A DNA stretch of 64,000 bases from JABWBP01 sp964522165 (GCA_964522165.1 CAZFVV010000006.1:1-64000), one strand, 5' to 3'; numbered from the stretch's first letter, positions 9,147 to 18,532 are shown. Program-made: numbers and translations. The notes: generated by a model not told the origin, from the letters alone.

Positions 9147-11045
9147 TTAGCGAAATTGGGCGGGGGAAATCTTAAAACGGGAGAATTCTACATTCATCCG
9201 GGGATCGACATACATTCCGACCCCTCCGACGGCCGGTTGCGCGAGGGTAACCATTTTGAGCAGTTCGCCATTGGCGTAGAGTAAGATATTATTGTCAAAA
9301 TTCTTTACCTTCAAGTGCACCACCCGGCTGGCGCTCAAAATTCCCGGTTTGATCGGGTCGGATACTAACGTTTTTACTTTGTCGGCTGCGATATGTTGGA
9401 GGATAAACTGCCCCTCCTGGTCGATCAGGAAGATGTAAAAGTTTTTAGCGCCTGGGGATGCATCTCCGTTGTGGCCGAAAATGATGCCATACCTGCCGCC
9501 GCCGCTTGCGGAGAGCACTTTCGCGCTGGTTTCTACTTCCAATTCCTGGTAGTACCCCTGGTGAAAGGCTTTTTTGATTCGCAGGTTGTCAAAAAAGTTA
9601 ATATACCCCACTCCCAGGCGATAATCTTCGGTTTCGTATAAGCCCGGCATCTCCCACTGGGCGCGCTGAATGCCATCGATGATAGTTGCGGAGAAATCTC
9701 CGCTAACATTGGGGCGTTGGGGTTGCTCGTTGGAATTTCTGGCGGCTGCGCCAGGCGTTCCGGCTAAGTTAGCGCGAACTTCCAGATTTCTCCGGCTTTC
9801 GGCGAGCCGTTGCTGCAAATGGGGGTCGTCCGGATTCGAGTTGGTTAGCTTTGAGTAGTACAAAGCGGCGTTTTTCCAGTCTTTTTGGCGAAATGCCCGT
9901 TCTCCCTGGTATTCATAAGCTTCCCGAACCAGGGCGATTCCGTTCAATGCCGCGGGACTTTGCTCGTTTATGCGCAATATTGCCTGGAATTGCTCCAACG
10001 CCTGGTCCCACTGCTCGTCATCCAGGTATTGCTCGCCCCGCTCAAGGAGCAGGTTTTCGGTCTCTGCATCGGATAGCATCTCGTTTCCGCTGGCGGCAAT
10101 CTGCTGCAACCGCTTTGAGGCCATCCCCAATAAATTATCGCGCACGGGTTGGTAGAGCAGCATGGCGACAATCGCCAGAAGCGGTAATATCAGTAAATGT
10201 TCTGCCCGGAACCTGAAGCGCTTAACAGGTTCAGGAGCCTCCGGTATAATTTCCACGGGAGGGGCCGGGGGGGGATTGGAAATGGTGACAATCTGGATAG
10301 CCGCATCATCCCGGCCTCCCCGTTGGCGCGCGAGGTTCAATAGCTGCTCGCAAGCCTGGGGAGGCGGCGTGGAGAGCACCACTTCCTTCAGCTCGCCTTC
10401 CGGTATGTTCTTGAAATCGTTGCTGCACAAAACGAAGTAGTCGTCGTGGCGCACAGCGAGGGGGTGGGAGACCTCCACCTTTACTCCTAACTTAAGCCCC
10501 AGTGCGCGAGCCAGCAAGCGAATTGCGGGCGTTTTTTTCTCCGCGGCCGGGCTGCCTTCCGCAAGCGGAAGTTCCGCGCTGCGGGCCTGCTCGCGGGTCA
10601 GCAGCTCAATGGTATCCCCTTGAATCCGGTAAATCCGGCAATCCCCGATGTGCGCAAAATAAGCCCGGCTATCGGTTACTGCCAGCGCGGAAGCGCTGGC
10701 TTTGAACTTGCGGTAGCTGCCGTTCGCCTTGGCGTGGAGGTAGATCTGGCGATTGGCGATATCAAAGGCGCGCTTGAGACAGAATTGGATATCGTTGGAA
10801 GGATAAGAAAAGTAATTTTCACGGATAGTATGGGCCGCCATTTGGGCGGCGTCCTGTCCCCCGGAACGGGCAGAGCGGGTAGCAGCGATAATGAAAAGCT
10901 GCCCTTTGGCATCGGTTAATTTGGGGGTGTGAAGAAGCGGTTTGGCGGGCAGTCCGTTATTTTCCGCTTGCCGTTTTTCTCCCTGGGAGACTCCGGCATA
11001 ATCGACTTGATACCTGGTTTTTGCTTCAACAGAATTGCCTGACAT
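9147..11045 (-). CDS. Degenerate PP2C-like domain, membrane segment, TPRs and C-terminal jelly-roll domain
   Basis: 632 residues. Residues ~40-260 follow the PP2C/PPM fold (SASALAV..SRAYFAHIGDCRIYRI, LLARALGL, DYFVLCSNDF, GGRDDAAIQIV) but the metal-binding acids are largely lost: the DGMGG motif reads RSARSGGQDA, SDG reads SND and DN reads DD. One membrane segment follows (~290-310, LLILPLLAIVAMLLY), then TPR-like helices (~335-420), and a C-terminal ~170-residue beta domain (GRYGIIFGHN, YIFLIDQEGQF, LLYANGELL) like the DUF1080/laminin-G group. With no clear active site it is more likely a binding or sensor protein than a phosphatase, with the PP2C part cytosolic and the beta domain outside. 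This is inference from motif loss. Confidence 0.7.
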   Translation of the reverse strand: MSGNSVEAKTRYQVDYAGVSQGEKRQAENNGLPAKPLLHTPKLTDAKGQLFIIAATRSARSGGQDAAQMAAHTIRENYFSYPSNDIQFCLKRAFDIANRQIYLHAKANGSYRKFKASASALAVTDSRAYFAHIGDCRIYRIQGDTIELLTREQARSAELPLAEGSPAAEKKTPAIRLLARALGLKLGVKVEVSHPLAVRHDDYFVLCSNDFKNIPEGELKEVVLSTPPPQACEQLLNLARQRGGRDDAAIQIVTISNPPPAPPVEIIPEAPEPVKRFRFRAEHLLILPLLAIVAMLLYQPVRDNLLGMASKRLQQIAASGNEMLSDAETENLLLERGEQYLDDEQWDQALEQFQAILRINEQSPAALNGIALVREAYEYQGERAFRQKDWKNAALYYSKLTNSNPDDPHLQQRLAESRRNLEVRANLAGTPGAAARNSNEQPQRPNVSGDFSATIIDGIQRAQWEMPGLYETEDYRLGVGYINFFDNLRIKKAFHQGYYQELEVETSAKVLSASGGGRYGIIFGHNGDASPGAKNFYIFLIDQEGQFILQHIAADKVKTLVSDPIKPGILSASRVVHLKVKNFDNNILLYANGELLKMVTLAQPAVGGVGMYVDPRMNVEFSRFKISPAQFR

Positions 11046-11180
11046 ACGAAGAACACTTTAGAATTTATATTTTGTCCCCGGAAACATAGGCGGCGATGAT
11101 TCCCCGGAAAGTGACGGATGACAATTATCAGGATTGAAAAATTTTTTATCGGATTTGGGATCAGAAAGTTTATAAAACCT

Positions 11181-11224
11181 GAAGGGTGATGCGTTTAACA
11201 ATGGTTGGCCACACATCACCCTTC
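11181..11224. repeat. Hairpin of the GTGATGCG/CATCACGTTTCACG word family
   Basis: GAAGGGTGATG (11181-11191) and CATCACCCTTC (11214-11224) are a perfect 11-bp inverted repeat, followed by ACGTTTCACGCC. It lies downstream of the minus-strand S9 peptidase and could end its transcript, though it lacks a T-run on that strand. Related elements are at 35032-35088, 46363-46420 and 57115-57181. Confidence 0.7.
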
Positions 11225-11281
11225 ACGTTTCACGCCGTTTCTACGCAAGCGCCGGAAAAACGCGGAATGAAACATAATGCT

Positions 11282-13354
11282 TCATTCCGGCAACTCCAGC
11301 CCGTATTTGTCGCTGATATCCAGCGGCGGCAGGGGGCCTTCCAGGGGGCGGGCATCCTTTACATACCAGTCATACCAGTCTAAAATCCGGTAAAGCATAT
11401 CACTCCGGCTGCTCTGTTTTTTGTTCCCGTGTTTTTCCCCGGGATATTGAACCAGCCGCACCGCGGGATGGTCATTCATTTTCAACTGGCGGTAAAACTC
11501 CAGGCTCTGGGACGGGTGCACCCGGGTATCATCCGTTCCGCCGAGGATGAGCACCGCGGTTTTGCTCTGCTGCGCCCAATAAATGGGGCTGCGTTGCAAG
11601 CTCAGCTCCCACATCGCTTCCAGTTTCTTGCCGGAATGGACGTATAGCTCTTCGTAGGGAATATCGGTAGTGTTGCGCTTGCTGATCAAATTGCTGACCC
11701 CCACGAACATGCACACCGCTTTGACGAACTGGGTGTAGTAGGTTGCAAACCAGGCCGACGCATAACCCCCGTAAGATCCGCCGCCCACGCCCACCCGGCT
11801 GCGGTCGCCAATCCCTTGCTGGATGAGGTAGTCGAGGCCGTCGGCGATGTCGTCGAACTCCTTGCCGGCGGGATCGCCGTACCCCTGGAGGGCAAATTCC
11901 ACCCCGTACCCGGTACTGGCGCGGTAATTGGGATAGAATACCGCGTATCCTTTTCCCGCCAGCACCTGCCCCGGCTCGGAATAGCGGGTAATCCATTCAT
12001 TGGAAAAATTGCTCTCCGGCCCGCCGTGCACGATTACCACCAGCGGATATTGCTGCTCCGCCTGATAATCCACGGGATAGATCAGCAATCCCTCGATTTC
12101 CTGCCCGTCTCGGGCAAGATAGCGGATGGCCTCCTGTTTGCCTAATTTTCTTTCCGTTAACCAGGGATTGGAGAAGGTAAGACGCCTCATCTCTTTGCCG
12201 CCGTTCCAATAATAAACTTCACCGGGGAAGGTGGGGGAATTCCCGACCAGGGCAAAATTATTGAAAGCCCGGGTAAAATCGGGCGCTTCAAAGACGATGC
12301 CGGTATCGGCGGAATTCAAAATTACTTCCCGCTCGCCCCCGGCGACGCCAACCGTGCTGAGGGTGGTGTTGACCCCCTCGTGGGAACGGTAAACCAGGGT
12401 ATTCTTGTCCTTCCAGCCCACCCAGGTTACGTGGCCGGGAAAATCCGCCGGGGTCAGGTTTCTGGCGTCCCCTCCGCCCAGCGGAATAACAAAAACCTGG
12501 CTCACCTGGTTATCTTTTTGATCTTTGGCGGCGGCATAGGCCAGGTGCATCCCGTCCGGGCTGAATGCAAAATTCCCCAATTTCCCGGGGTTGTTGGTCA
12601 ACTGGCGCAGGGCGCCGGTTTTCAAATCGAGAATATGGATTTTCCGGAACATGTACCACTGGTCGATGAGGTTTTTCTCGGTAATGGAAGCGGCGATGGC
12701 ATTGCCGTCGGGAGAGAATTCGAACGACCAGACGGTGATCTCCCGGGTCAGCGGCTCTCCTATACCCCCGGCGCCGGCATTGTCCAGATCCAGCAAGTAT
12801 AGATTCTTGGGTTTTAGATCCTCTTCGTAAAAGATAAATTTATATCCTTTTTCATCCAGGGCTATTTCCCGCGCTGATTTCGGAGCGGTTGCCAGGTATG
12901 CGATCTTTTTTCCCGAGGGATGCCAACGGAAATCGGTTACGCTGGTTTCCGAACGGGTGATTTGTTGCGCTTTTCTACCTTTGGCCGGGATCAACCATAC
13001 CTGTTTTTTGGCCTTTTTTTCTTCCCCATCTGCAAGAAAGGCGATCCCTGAACCGTCCGGCGTCCAGGCGATAGATTTCGCTTCTACTGCGCCGGTTAAC
13101 AGGGCTTTGATCTCCCCGGTTTTAACCGATACCAGGTAAAGTTCGCTGTAGGCATCACCCGGTTTTTCATCCGCCCGGCGGGGAACCTCCACGGTGTAGG
13201 CAATCCACTGGCCGTCCGGGCTGACGCGGGCGCCGGTAACCTGCTTCAGGGCTAACAAATCTTCCGGGCTGAACGGTTCGGCGGCAGTAATCGCCCCGCC
13301 GAGAACCAGCGATGTGAGAGCAACCAGCGTCAGGGTTCTAATTGATCGCTGCAT
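11282..13354 (-). CDS. Exported S9-family (prolyl oligopeptidase-type) serine peptidase
   Basis: About 690 residues. ATG 13354 is preferred over ATG 13372 because a GAGGT Shine-Dalgarno lies 7 bases upstream of it. A signal peptide ends near AITAAEP. Residues ~30-410 are a beta-propeller of WD40-like PD40 repeats (VSPDGQWIAYTV, WTPDGSGIAFL, FSPDGNAIAAS, FSPDGMHLAYA). The alpha/beta-hydrolase domain has the nucleophile in GGGSYGGYASA (~residue 526), Asp in LGGTDDTRVHP (~606) and His in GEKHGNKK (~642). It resembles acylaminoacyl-peptidase and dipeptidyl-peptidase homologues that trim peptides in the periplasm of FCB bacteria. Exact specificity cannot be told from sequence. Confidence 0.92.
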   Translation of the reverse strand: MQRSIRTLTLVALTSLVLGGAITAAEPFSPEDLLALKQVTGARVSPDGQWIAYTVEVPRRADEKPGDAYSELYLVSVKTGEIKALLTGAVEAKSIAWTPDGSGIAFLADGEEKKAKKQVWLIPAKGRKAQQITRSETSVTDFRWHPSGKKIAYLATAPKSAREIALDEKGYKFIFYEEDLKPKNLYLLDLDNAGAGGIGEPLTREITVWSFEFSPDGNAIAASITEKNLIDQWYMFRKIHILDLKTGALRQLTNNPGKLGNFAFSPDGMHLAYAAAKDQKDNQVSQVFVIPLGGGDARNLTPADFPGHVTWVGWKDKNTLVYRSHEGVNTTLSTVGVAGGEREVILNSADTGIVFEAPDFTRAFNNFALVGNSPTFPGEVYYWNGGKEMRRLTFSNPWLTERKLGKQEAIRYLARDGQEIEGLLIYPVDYQAEQQYPLVVIVHGGPESNFSNEWITRYSEPGQVLAGKGYAVFYPNYRASTGYGVEFALQGYGDPAGKEFDDIADGLDYLIQQGIGDRSRVGVGGGSYGGYASAWFATYYTQFVKAVCMFVGVSNLISKRNTTDIPYEELYVHSGKKLEAMWELSLQRSPIYWAQQSKTAVLILGGTDDTRVHPSQSLEFYRQLKMNDHPAVRLVQYPGEKHGNKKQSSRSDMLYRILDWYDWYVKDARPLEGPLPPLDISDKYGLELPE

Positions 13355-13514
13355 GGTTTTACCTCGTTTCATTTAGGGTGAATCCTCCCGGTCATGCGAT
13401 TACCAAATCGCTTGAGCGCAAATCAGGGGGAGAATTTAGCGACTTTCGCCCCAATCTTGAAAGGGTTTTGGGAAATTTTTTTTGGAAAGCGGAAGTGAGC
13501 AGGGGGGGAATAAA

Positions 13515-13546
13515 AAAATCCACCCCGTAAAGCCGGGGCGGATTTT
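13515..13546 (-). terminator. Intrinsic terminator of the DUF2911 gene
   Basis: Stem of about 12 pairs (one A-C mismatch) between 13515-13527 and 13534-13546 with a six-base loop. Read on the minus strand the GC-rich stem is followed by a run of T, just downstream of the minus-strand stop at 13581. The outer A/T pairs would let it work to some degree in the plus direction too. Confidence 0.75.
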
Positions 13547-13580
13547 CTGTATCCGGATCGGAAATGGCCGTTATGGGCGT

Positions 13581-14657
13581 TCAGTTCTTCTGAAGCTCTT
13601 TCAAAATGCCTTCGATGCGCCCTTTTTGGTCGTCCGGGGCTTTGGAGAGAGCGGTCTGGTAATTCGTAATAGCGGATTTTTTGTCGCCCGCCTGGGCCTG
13701 GGCTTCGCCGAGGCTATCGTACACGTTCCAGGAATCGGGATACTTTTTTACGTTGAGCTTAAACACCTCGATCGCTTCCTTTACGCGATTGCTTTGGAGA
13801 TACACATAGCCGACCGCGTTCATATCGTTCTCCCGGCCGGTTTGTTTGGCGAACGCCAGGGCTTCGGACATGGTTTTCTCCGCCCCGGCGGTATCGCCTT
13901 TTTTCAACTGCAATTGCGCCTTGACGCCCATATTGTTCACGTTTTGGTTCATCCCGATGGAGTGGTCGATCCACTCGATGCCCTGGTCGAGGTTAGTATT
14001 GTTTTGCAGGCAATAATTGGCCGCCTCCATCCAGGGCTGCCAGGCAAAGGCGTCCAGCCCGCGCAATTCATTGCGGATGCTCTGTAGGACTATAGCGTTC
14101 ACGTCCACTTCGATCTTGAAGGGGATGACCAGCTTCTCCCAGCGCAGTTGCGCGACGGCGGAATTTTGGGTTACATCCTCGAAACGATATTCCAGCCAAT
14201 CCTGGTTTTCGGTGGTTTTTACCTGGGTTACGCTAACGCGGGCGGCGTCTTCAGCTTCATCATAAAAAAAACTGCCCCAGGAAGTATGATTCTTGCTGAA
14301 AATTACGGTCCAGTCTCCTTCGGCGGGGATCATGTGCAAACCATAGGTTCCCGCGGGCAGTTTCTTCCCGTTTACGGCCACCTCGTGGGTGAAGGAGATG
14401 GTGGTATTCTCGTTGGCCCCGGCCCGCCAGACCTCGTTGTAGGGAACCAGGGTTCCCCACACTTCCCGTCCTTTCACGCCCGGGCGGTGGTAGTTGATGG
14501 TAATGTCGGTCAACCCGATCCGCTGGGTAACGCTGGCGTACTGGCTGGCGCGCGGGGCGGCGAGGAATAAACCCTGGGCGAGCGCTGTTTGTATTCCGAA
14601 AAACGCGGCTAAACATATCAATATTGCCGGCATCTTGCTAATTCGTATCTTCCTCAT
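13581..14657 (-). CDS. Exported DUF2911 protein with TPR-like C-terminus
   Basis: 358 residues with a signal peptide (MRKIRISKMPAILICLAAFF, ending ALAQG). Residues ~30-190 match the DUF2911 family (ASVTQRIGLTDITINYHRPG, VPYNEVWRAGANENTTISF, LPAGTYGLHMIPAEGDW, WLEYRFEDV). Residues ~200-358 are TPR-like helical pairs (AKTMSEALAFAKQTG, AIEVFKLNVKKYPDSWNVYD). The family is common in Bacteroidota and related phyla and has no known biochemical role. It stands alone with its own terminator. Confidence 0.85.
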   Translation of the reverse strand: MRKIRISKMPAILICLAAFFGIQTALAQGLFLAAPRASQYASVTQRIGLTDITINYHRPGVKGREVWGTLVPYNEVWRAGANENTTISFTHEVAVNGKKLPAGTYGLHMIPAEGDWTVIFSKNHTSWGSFFYDEAEDAARVSVTQVKTTENQDWLEYRFEDVTQNSAVAQLRWEKLVIPFKIEVDVNAIVLQSIRNELRGLDAFAWQPWMEAANYCLQNNTNLDQGIEWIDHSIGMNQNVNNMGVKAQLQLKKGDTAGAEKTMSEALAFAKQTGRENDMNAVGYVYLQSNRVKEAIEVFKLNVKKYPDSWNVYDSLGEAQAQAGDKKSAITNYQTALSKAPDDQKGRIEGILKELQKN

Positions 14658-15110
14658 GTGCTTCTCCTTTGTTGGTTAGATGGGGTTGGTTCACAATCAT
14701 GGGGCAGTTTGAGGCCGTGGTACAGTTGATTCCGTGAAATCATGTTGCTAAAAAGCCGCTAAACGGCTGTTCTTAACGAAAGGGCGGGAGTAAAGTTACA
14801 GGAAAGTTTGCCGGTGAAGGGGGAGCAGGGCGATTCGGGGTTTGAATTATTGGCTGATGTTACGCAGACATCAAAAATCAACCACAGAGCCACAGAGGGC
14901 ACAGAGAAAATCAAGTATTTATTGAATCTGAGGCTGCACTGAGAAGCAAAAACGCTAAAAAGGTGATTAAAACTCTGTGTTCTCTGTGTCTCTGTGGTAA
15001 AATGCGTAACATCAGTTATTGGGTGTAGATGGAGCGGCAATAAAAAATGCGGCGCCGGGATACGAAGATCCACGCGCGCCGCACGCTGTTTTGGTGACGC
15101 CGGAAGGGGA
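14658..15110. other. Intergenic region dominated by a MITE-like element
   Basis: About 450 bases between two minus-strand genes. Bases 14854-15015 are the CACAGAG element described separately. The ~195 bases on its left side (14658-14853) hold no recognisable gene or site. The right side (15016-15110) lies just downstream of the peptidase gene and has GC-rich imperfect repeats near 15050-15085 (GGCGCCGGG, GCGCGCCGC) that could fold, but without a T-run. Confidence 0.55.
14854..15015. mobile_element. MITE-like element with 13-bp terminal inverted repeats and CACAGAG words
   Basis: Perfect terminal inverted repeats CTGATGTTACGCA (14854-14866) and TGCGTAACATCAG (15003-15015) enclose a second, nested inverted repeat made of a short word: CCACAGAGCCACAGAGG.. 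(from 14882) against ..CTCTGTGTCTCTGTGG (to 14997). The ~75-base centre has no plausible gene. Size, symmetry and lack of coding capacity fit a miniature non-autonomous element. No target-site duplication is obvious. Confidence 0.65.
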
Positions 15111-18074
15111 TTATTTCATCAGCAAGAGTTTTCGCGATGCCTCAAAACGCTGCCCGGCAGAACCGGCGCTCGCTTCTAATTTATAGACATAAACCCCGGA
15201 AGCCGCCGCGTTTCCGGCGTTATCCCGCCCGTCCCACACCACGGAATAGCGCCCGGCCGGTTTTTCTGCCGCTGCCAGGGTGCGTACTTCCTGCCCCAAC
15301 AGGTTGAAAATTTTGAGGCTCACCCGGGCATTCGCCGGCAGGGCAAATTCGATGGTGGTGGAGGGGTTGAAGGGATTGGGGAAGTTCTGGCGCAGCTCGA
15401 AATCCGCCGGCAGCGCAGAGATGGTCTGGGGATCGACGATACCGGTAACGCCGCCTAAGGCCAGAATTTCAATATCGTCCACCAGCGCTTCCACCAAGGA
15501 GCCGGCGCCGAAATCGCTGGCCACGAAGCGGAATTGCATGGTTGCGGTGGGGGTAAGGTAATCGCTGACCCGGATTTGGAATTTTTCCCAGCCGTCGGTG
15601 GAAACGTTGGTGTTTTCCACGTTTACCCAACTCTGCCCGCCGTCGTTGGAGGCTTCTACCACCCAGAAATCCGTGCCGGGGGTGGCGCCGCGGTCGTTGG
15701 AGTACCACTTGTAGTAGCGGAAGACCGGGTTATTCAGGTCGGACATGTCGTACAGGGGGGAGAACAGGGTGGTTTTGCCGTTGTCCACGTCGTAAGCCCC
15801 GGCGCTATTGGGATCGTTGCGCCCGTCGGTTACGAAGCAGAGTGCGCCGGTAGGGGTGTGGTCATCTTCCGGCTGGCTGCCCACGGAGGTCGCCTGCGGG
15901 TTGGCGCGCTCCCAAATGCCCGAGGTTGCGTTATCGTCCGGCGCGCCGACCACCCAGCCGGAAGCGACTTCCAGTTCATCCAGGACGATCTGCTCGAATC
16001 CTACCAGGAAATTGTAAGCGCCCTGCGCGGGAAATTTAAAAGCGACGTTGCCGAGCGGGTCGCGGGCAGTGATGAAATAGTCAACCATACTGCCCCGGGG
16101 CTGCGCCGGAATCTCCGCCTGGTAATTCCCCTGGCCGATGATAGGGGCGGCGGGCAGGCTGGTAACGGTCTGCAGGCCGTCGGTGGAGTAGTGCACGTAG
16201 AGGGAATCCGGCTGTCCCCCGGCAATCTCGAATCCTTCGATATGGAATACCACCGGGTAGGCGTTCAAAGTGTCCTGGGTATCTTCCACAGGCGTGTGCG
16301 CGAAAGAGAAGAGCATGAACAGGCTGGAGCCGATCCCGTGGGCGTTGAACGCGTCGTTGATGGCGCTGAAATTGGGGGTGCCGTTGTTCAGGTTGCCGTC
16401 GTCGTCGTCCGCTACCAGCACTTCCACGAACCATTCCCCGAAAGCGACGCCGGTGTTGGGATCATCCGGCCTTCCCCATTTGGCAAAGTGGGAGAGGTTC
16501 CGGGCGGTCTCCAGGGAAGAGGCTTCGCGCAGGCGCCAGAACGCGCCCCCGATGATCAGCCCGTCGCTGTGCACCTGCCCGGTGATGTTTTCCGGGTAAC
16601 GGTTGGTATTATCCAGGTTGCGCAGGGTGCTGCCCGGGCCGGTAAATCCCCGCCCGATGTTGGGGACGTCTTCGATCATCGCCGAGGCCACGTCCGCCAT
16701 GCCCTCGTGGGTGGCGCCGTTGATCATCCCTAACAGCGAGCCGGCCTGAATGTAGAGCTTGTCGTTGATGCCGTGCCCGTATTCGTGATACACCACGGAA
16801 GGCATCTGCCCGGTGTTGGGGCAGCCGCCCCCGGCCTGGTAAAAGTTGATCCCGGTACCGTTCCAAAAAGCGTTGCAGGTCTGGGCGATATTCACCGCGC
16901 AGGGCATGCTGTAGTTGACCCCTGTGAAAGAGGGGTCTAATGTGGTAACGAAATTGTGGATGATATTGGTGTGGTAAAAGGCGTCGCGCTCCGCGGGATG
17001 GGAATTGCTGTCGTCCCAGACCAGGTTCAGGGAATCGCCGGGGTTGAGGGTGGTATTGATTATCGCGTCGGGGCCGTCCTGCCGGTTCACGTTCACCCAG
17101 GGGCCTTCTAACCGGGCCACCACCGCTGCGGGAGAGGTAATGTCCCGCGCCGCCACTCCCTGGCCGTTGGTAGTCAGCGCCACCCCGCCGATGGTAATGG
17201 ATTGATCGAAATAGGGCATTTCCACAAACGGGTCCGTGGGCAGCACTAACTGCACCATTCCGCCCTGTTTTACCTTCGATTCGGCGTAGCGCACCCGGTT
17301 GTGCCGCCAGATGATTTCTCCGCTGTGGGCGTCAACAAAAGCGGCGAAGTTGCCTTCCGGGTTTTCGGTGACAATGTCCACCTGGTAAACGAGGTGAAAT
17401 TCCACTTCGCGCTCGGTTCTGCGGGGAAGAATGTAGGTTTTTTCCGCGCCGCTAACCCGGTCGGTAGCGGGGTTGATGGTCAATCCATCGGTGGAAAGGG
17501 TTTTGGCCTGCTCGAACGTGAGCGTGGGGGTAAGGGAAATATCCATGTGGGGATAAAAATCCACTCCGAAAGCCATCACCCTGGCGTTGTCGAAAATGCG
17601 CAGCTCCACTTCCGAGAGCAGCACTTCCACGCCTTCTTGCATCTGCACAAAGGAGACGTACCATTTGCGATTGATCTGCTGCGCCCGCTGCAACTGCAAT
17701 CGGGCGAGGTCGATGCCCAGGGCTGCGGCGTTATCGGCCAGGAAAGCGCGCGAGGCGGCTTCCACGTTTTCCGCAGTGATGTGCGAGTAGCCGGGAATTT
17801 GAATCGCTTCGCCGTAAGCGCGGTGGGGGGTGCGGGTGGCTTCGTTCCACTGCACCGACCAGCTGCCGTGTTTTTGCACAAAGCTTTGCCAGCGCGCCGA
17901 GGCGGCTAACCGCTGCTGTTCCGCGGCGTCGATCCAAAACGCGCTTTCCGTTTGCGCGGGGAGCAGAATGGAGCCATCCGGCTGCACGGTTTCCCGGCCA
18001 TGCGCCGCGGTTGCCAGGATTACTACAATGACAAACGCCAACCATGGGAACATCATCATTCTATGCTGCGCCAT
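15111..18074 (-). CDS. Secreted M36-like (fungalysin) metallopeptidase with T9SS tail
   Basis: 987 residues. A signal peptide starts at MAQHRMMMFPWLAF (the true start may be one of the following Met) and ends near AAHG. Residues ~85-260 form an FTP/PepSY-type propeptide that would keep the enzyme inactive until export. The zinc motif is HEYGHGINDK at residues 430-439 with the downstream ligand Glu in THEGMADVASAM, the arrangement of M36 peptidases. Further parts are beta-sandwich modules (~680-880) that may bind the substrate or surface, then NFPNPFNPSTT with an Ig/FlgD-like sorting tail. Likely cell-surface or released protease digesting external protein, consistent with the other secreted peptidases and the proline dehydrogenase nearby. 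Confidence 0.9.
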   Translation of the reverse strand: MAQHRMMMFPWLAFVIVVILATAAHGRETVQPDGSILLPAQTESAFWIDAAEQQRLAASARWQSFVQKHGSWSVQWNEATRTPHRAYGEAIQIPGYSHITAENVEAASRAFLADNAAALGIDLARLQLQRAQQINRKWYVSFVQMQEGVEVLLSEVELRIFDNARVMAFGVDFYPHMDISLTPTLTFEQAKTLSTDGLTINPATDRVSGAEKTYILPRRTEREVEFHLVYQVDIVTENPEGNFAAFVDAHSGEIIWRHNRVRYAESKVKQGGMVQLVLPTDPFVEMPYFDQSITIGGVALTTNGQGVAARDITSPAAVVARLEGPWVNVNRQDGPDAIINTTLNPGDSLNLVWDDSNSHPAERDAFYHTNIIHNFVTTLDPSFTGVNYSMPCAVNIAQTCNAFWNGTGINFYQAGGGCPNTGQMPSVVYHEYGHGINDKLYIQAGSLLGMINGATHEGMADVASAMIEDVPNIGRGFTGPGSTLRNLDNTNRYPENITGQVHSDGLIIGGAFWRLREASSLETARNLSHFAKWGRPDDPNTGVAFGEWFVEVLVADDDDGNLNNGTPNFSAINDAFNAHGIGSSLFMLFSFAHTPVEDTQDTLNAYPVVFHIEGFEIAGGQPDSLYVHYSTDGLQTVTSLPAAPIIGQGNYQAEIPAQPRGSMVDYFITARDPLGNVAFKFPAQGAYNFLVGFEQIVLDELEVASGWVVGAPDDNATSGIWERANPQATSVGSQPEDDHTPTGALCFVTDGRNDPNSAGAYDVDNGKTTLFSPLYDMSDLNNPVFRYYKWYSNDRGATPGTDFWVVEASNDGGQSWVNVENTNVSTDGWEKFQIRVSDYLTPTATMQFRFVASDFGAGSLVEALVDDIEILALGGVTGIVDPQTISALPADFELRQNFPNPFNPSTTIEFALPANARVSLKIFNLLGQEVRTLAAAEKPAGRYSVVWDGRDNAGNAAASGVYVYKLEASAGSAGQRFEASRKLLLMK

Positions 18075-18179
18075 GCGTATTACCTTTCTTTAGGTGAGGG
18101 GTTGGATGAATTAAGGTTTCAGGAACAACTTTGCGGTTTTACAAAAAAGCGGGTGGTTGAACGGTAACGGAGGGCAGAT

Positions 18180-18437
18180 CTATTCCCCGGCCGTTCGGAG
18201 TAATTCAAGCCTGCCGATAATTGCCAGATTCATTAACGGAGCAGCGAAATCGTCTGCTATTTCCACTAACCCCTTATCAGCGCCAATTTGTCTCTCCACT
18301 TTCGGGCTTTGAATGGGAACCAACCGGGCTATAGGGTTTTTGCCGCTTACAATCACAACTTCTTCACCGGCAAGCACTTTTTGAATCAAACGGGAAAGTT
18401 GTGTCTGAGCTTGGCTGATGGTTACATATTGCGACAT
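18180..18437 (-). CDS. Phd/YefM-family antitoxin, without a visible toxin partner
   Basis: 85 residues. The N-terminal ~60 residues follow the Phd/YefM DNA-binding dimer fold (YVTISQAQTQLSRLIQKVLA, GEEVVIVSGKNPIARLVPI). Such antitoxins repress their own operon and cap a PIN-domain (VapC) or RelE/Doc toxin usually encoded next to them. Here the 105 bases downstream before the next gene hold no toxin, and the C-terminal tail after IADDFAAPL is not one I recognise, so the gene may be a remnant whose tail was altered when the toxin was lost. Upstream GGGAG serves as ribosome binding site. Confidence 0.8.
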   Translation of the reverse strand: MSQYVTISQAQTQLSRLIQKVLAGEEVVIVSGKNPIARLVPIQSPKVERQIGADKGLVEIADDFAAPLMNLAIIGRLELLRTAGE

Positions 18438-18532
18438 TGAGAAACTCCCACTTTATCAGGTTAATTTTTTAGCTATTGTAGGCACGCCGGGAGTTATAAT
18501 CAAGTAGAATTTGTAAGCTATTGCTCGTCACC

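Noticed and set aside
14759..15073. 104-codon minus-strand frame across the CACAGAG element
   Set aside because: It translates the repeat words; such frames appear in many genomes as false genes.
15534..16733. A 399-codon plus-strand frame inside the M36 peptidase
   Set aside because: Antisense shadow of the peptidase gene in GC-rich DNA; translation has no family features and is rich in Val/Gly/His typical of reverse-frame reading.
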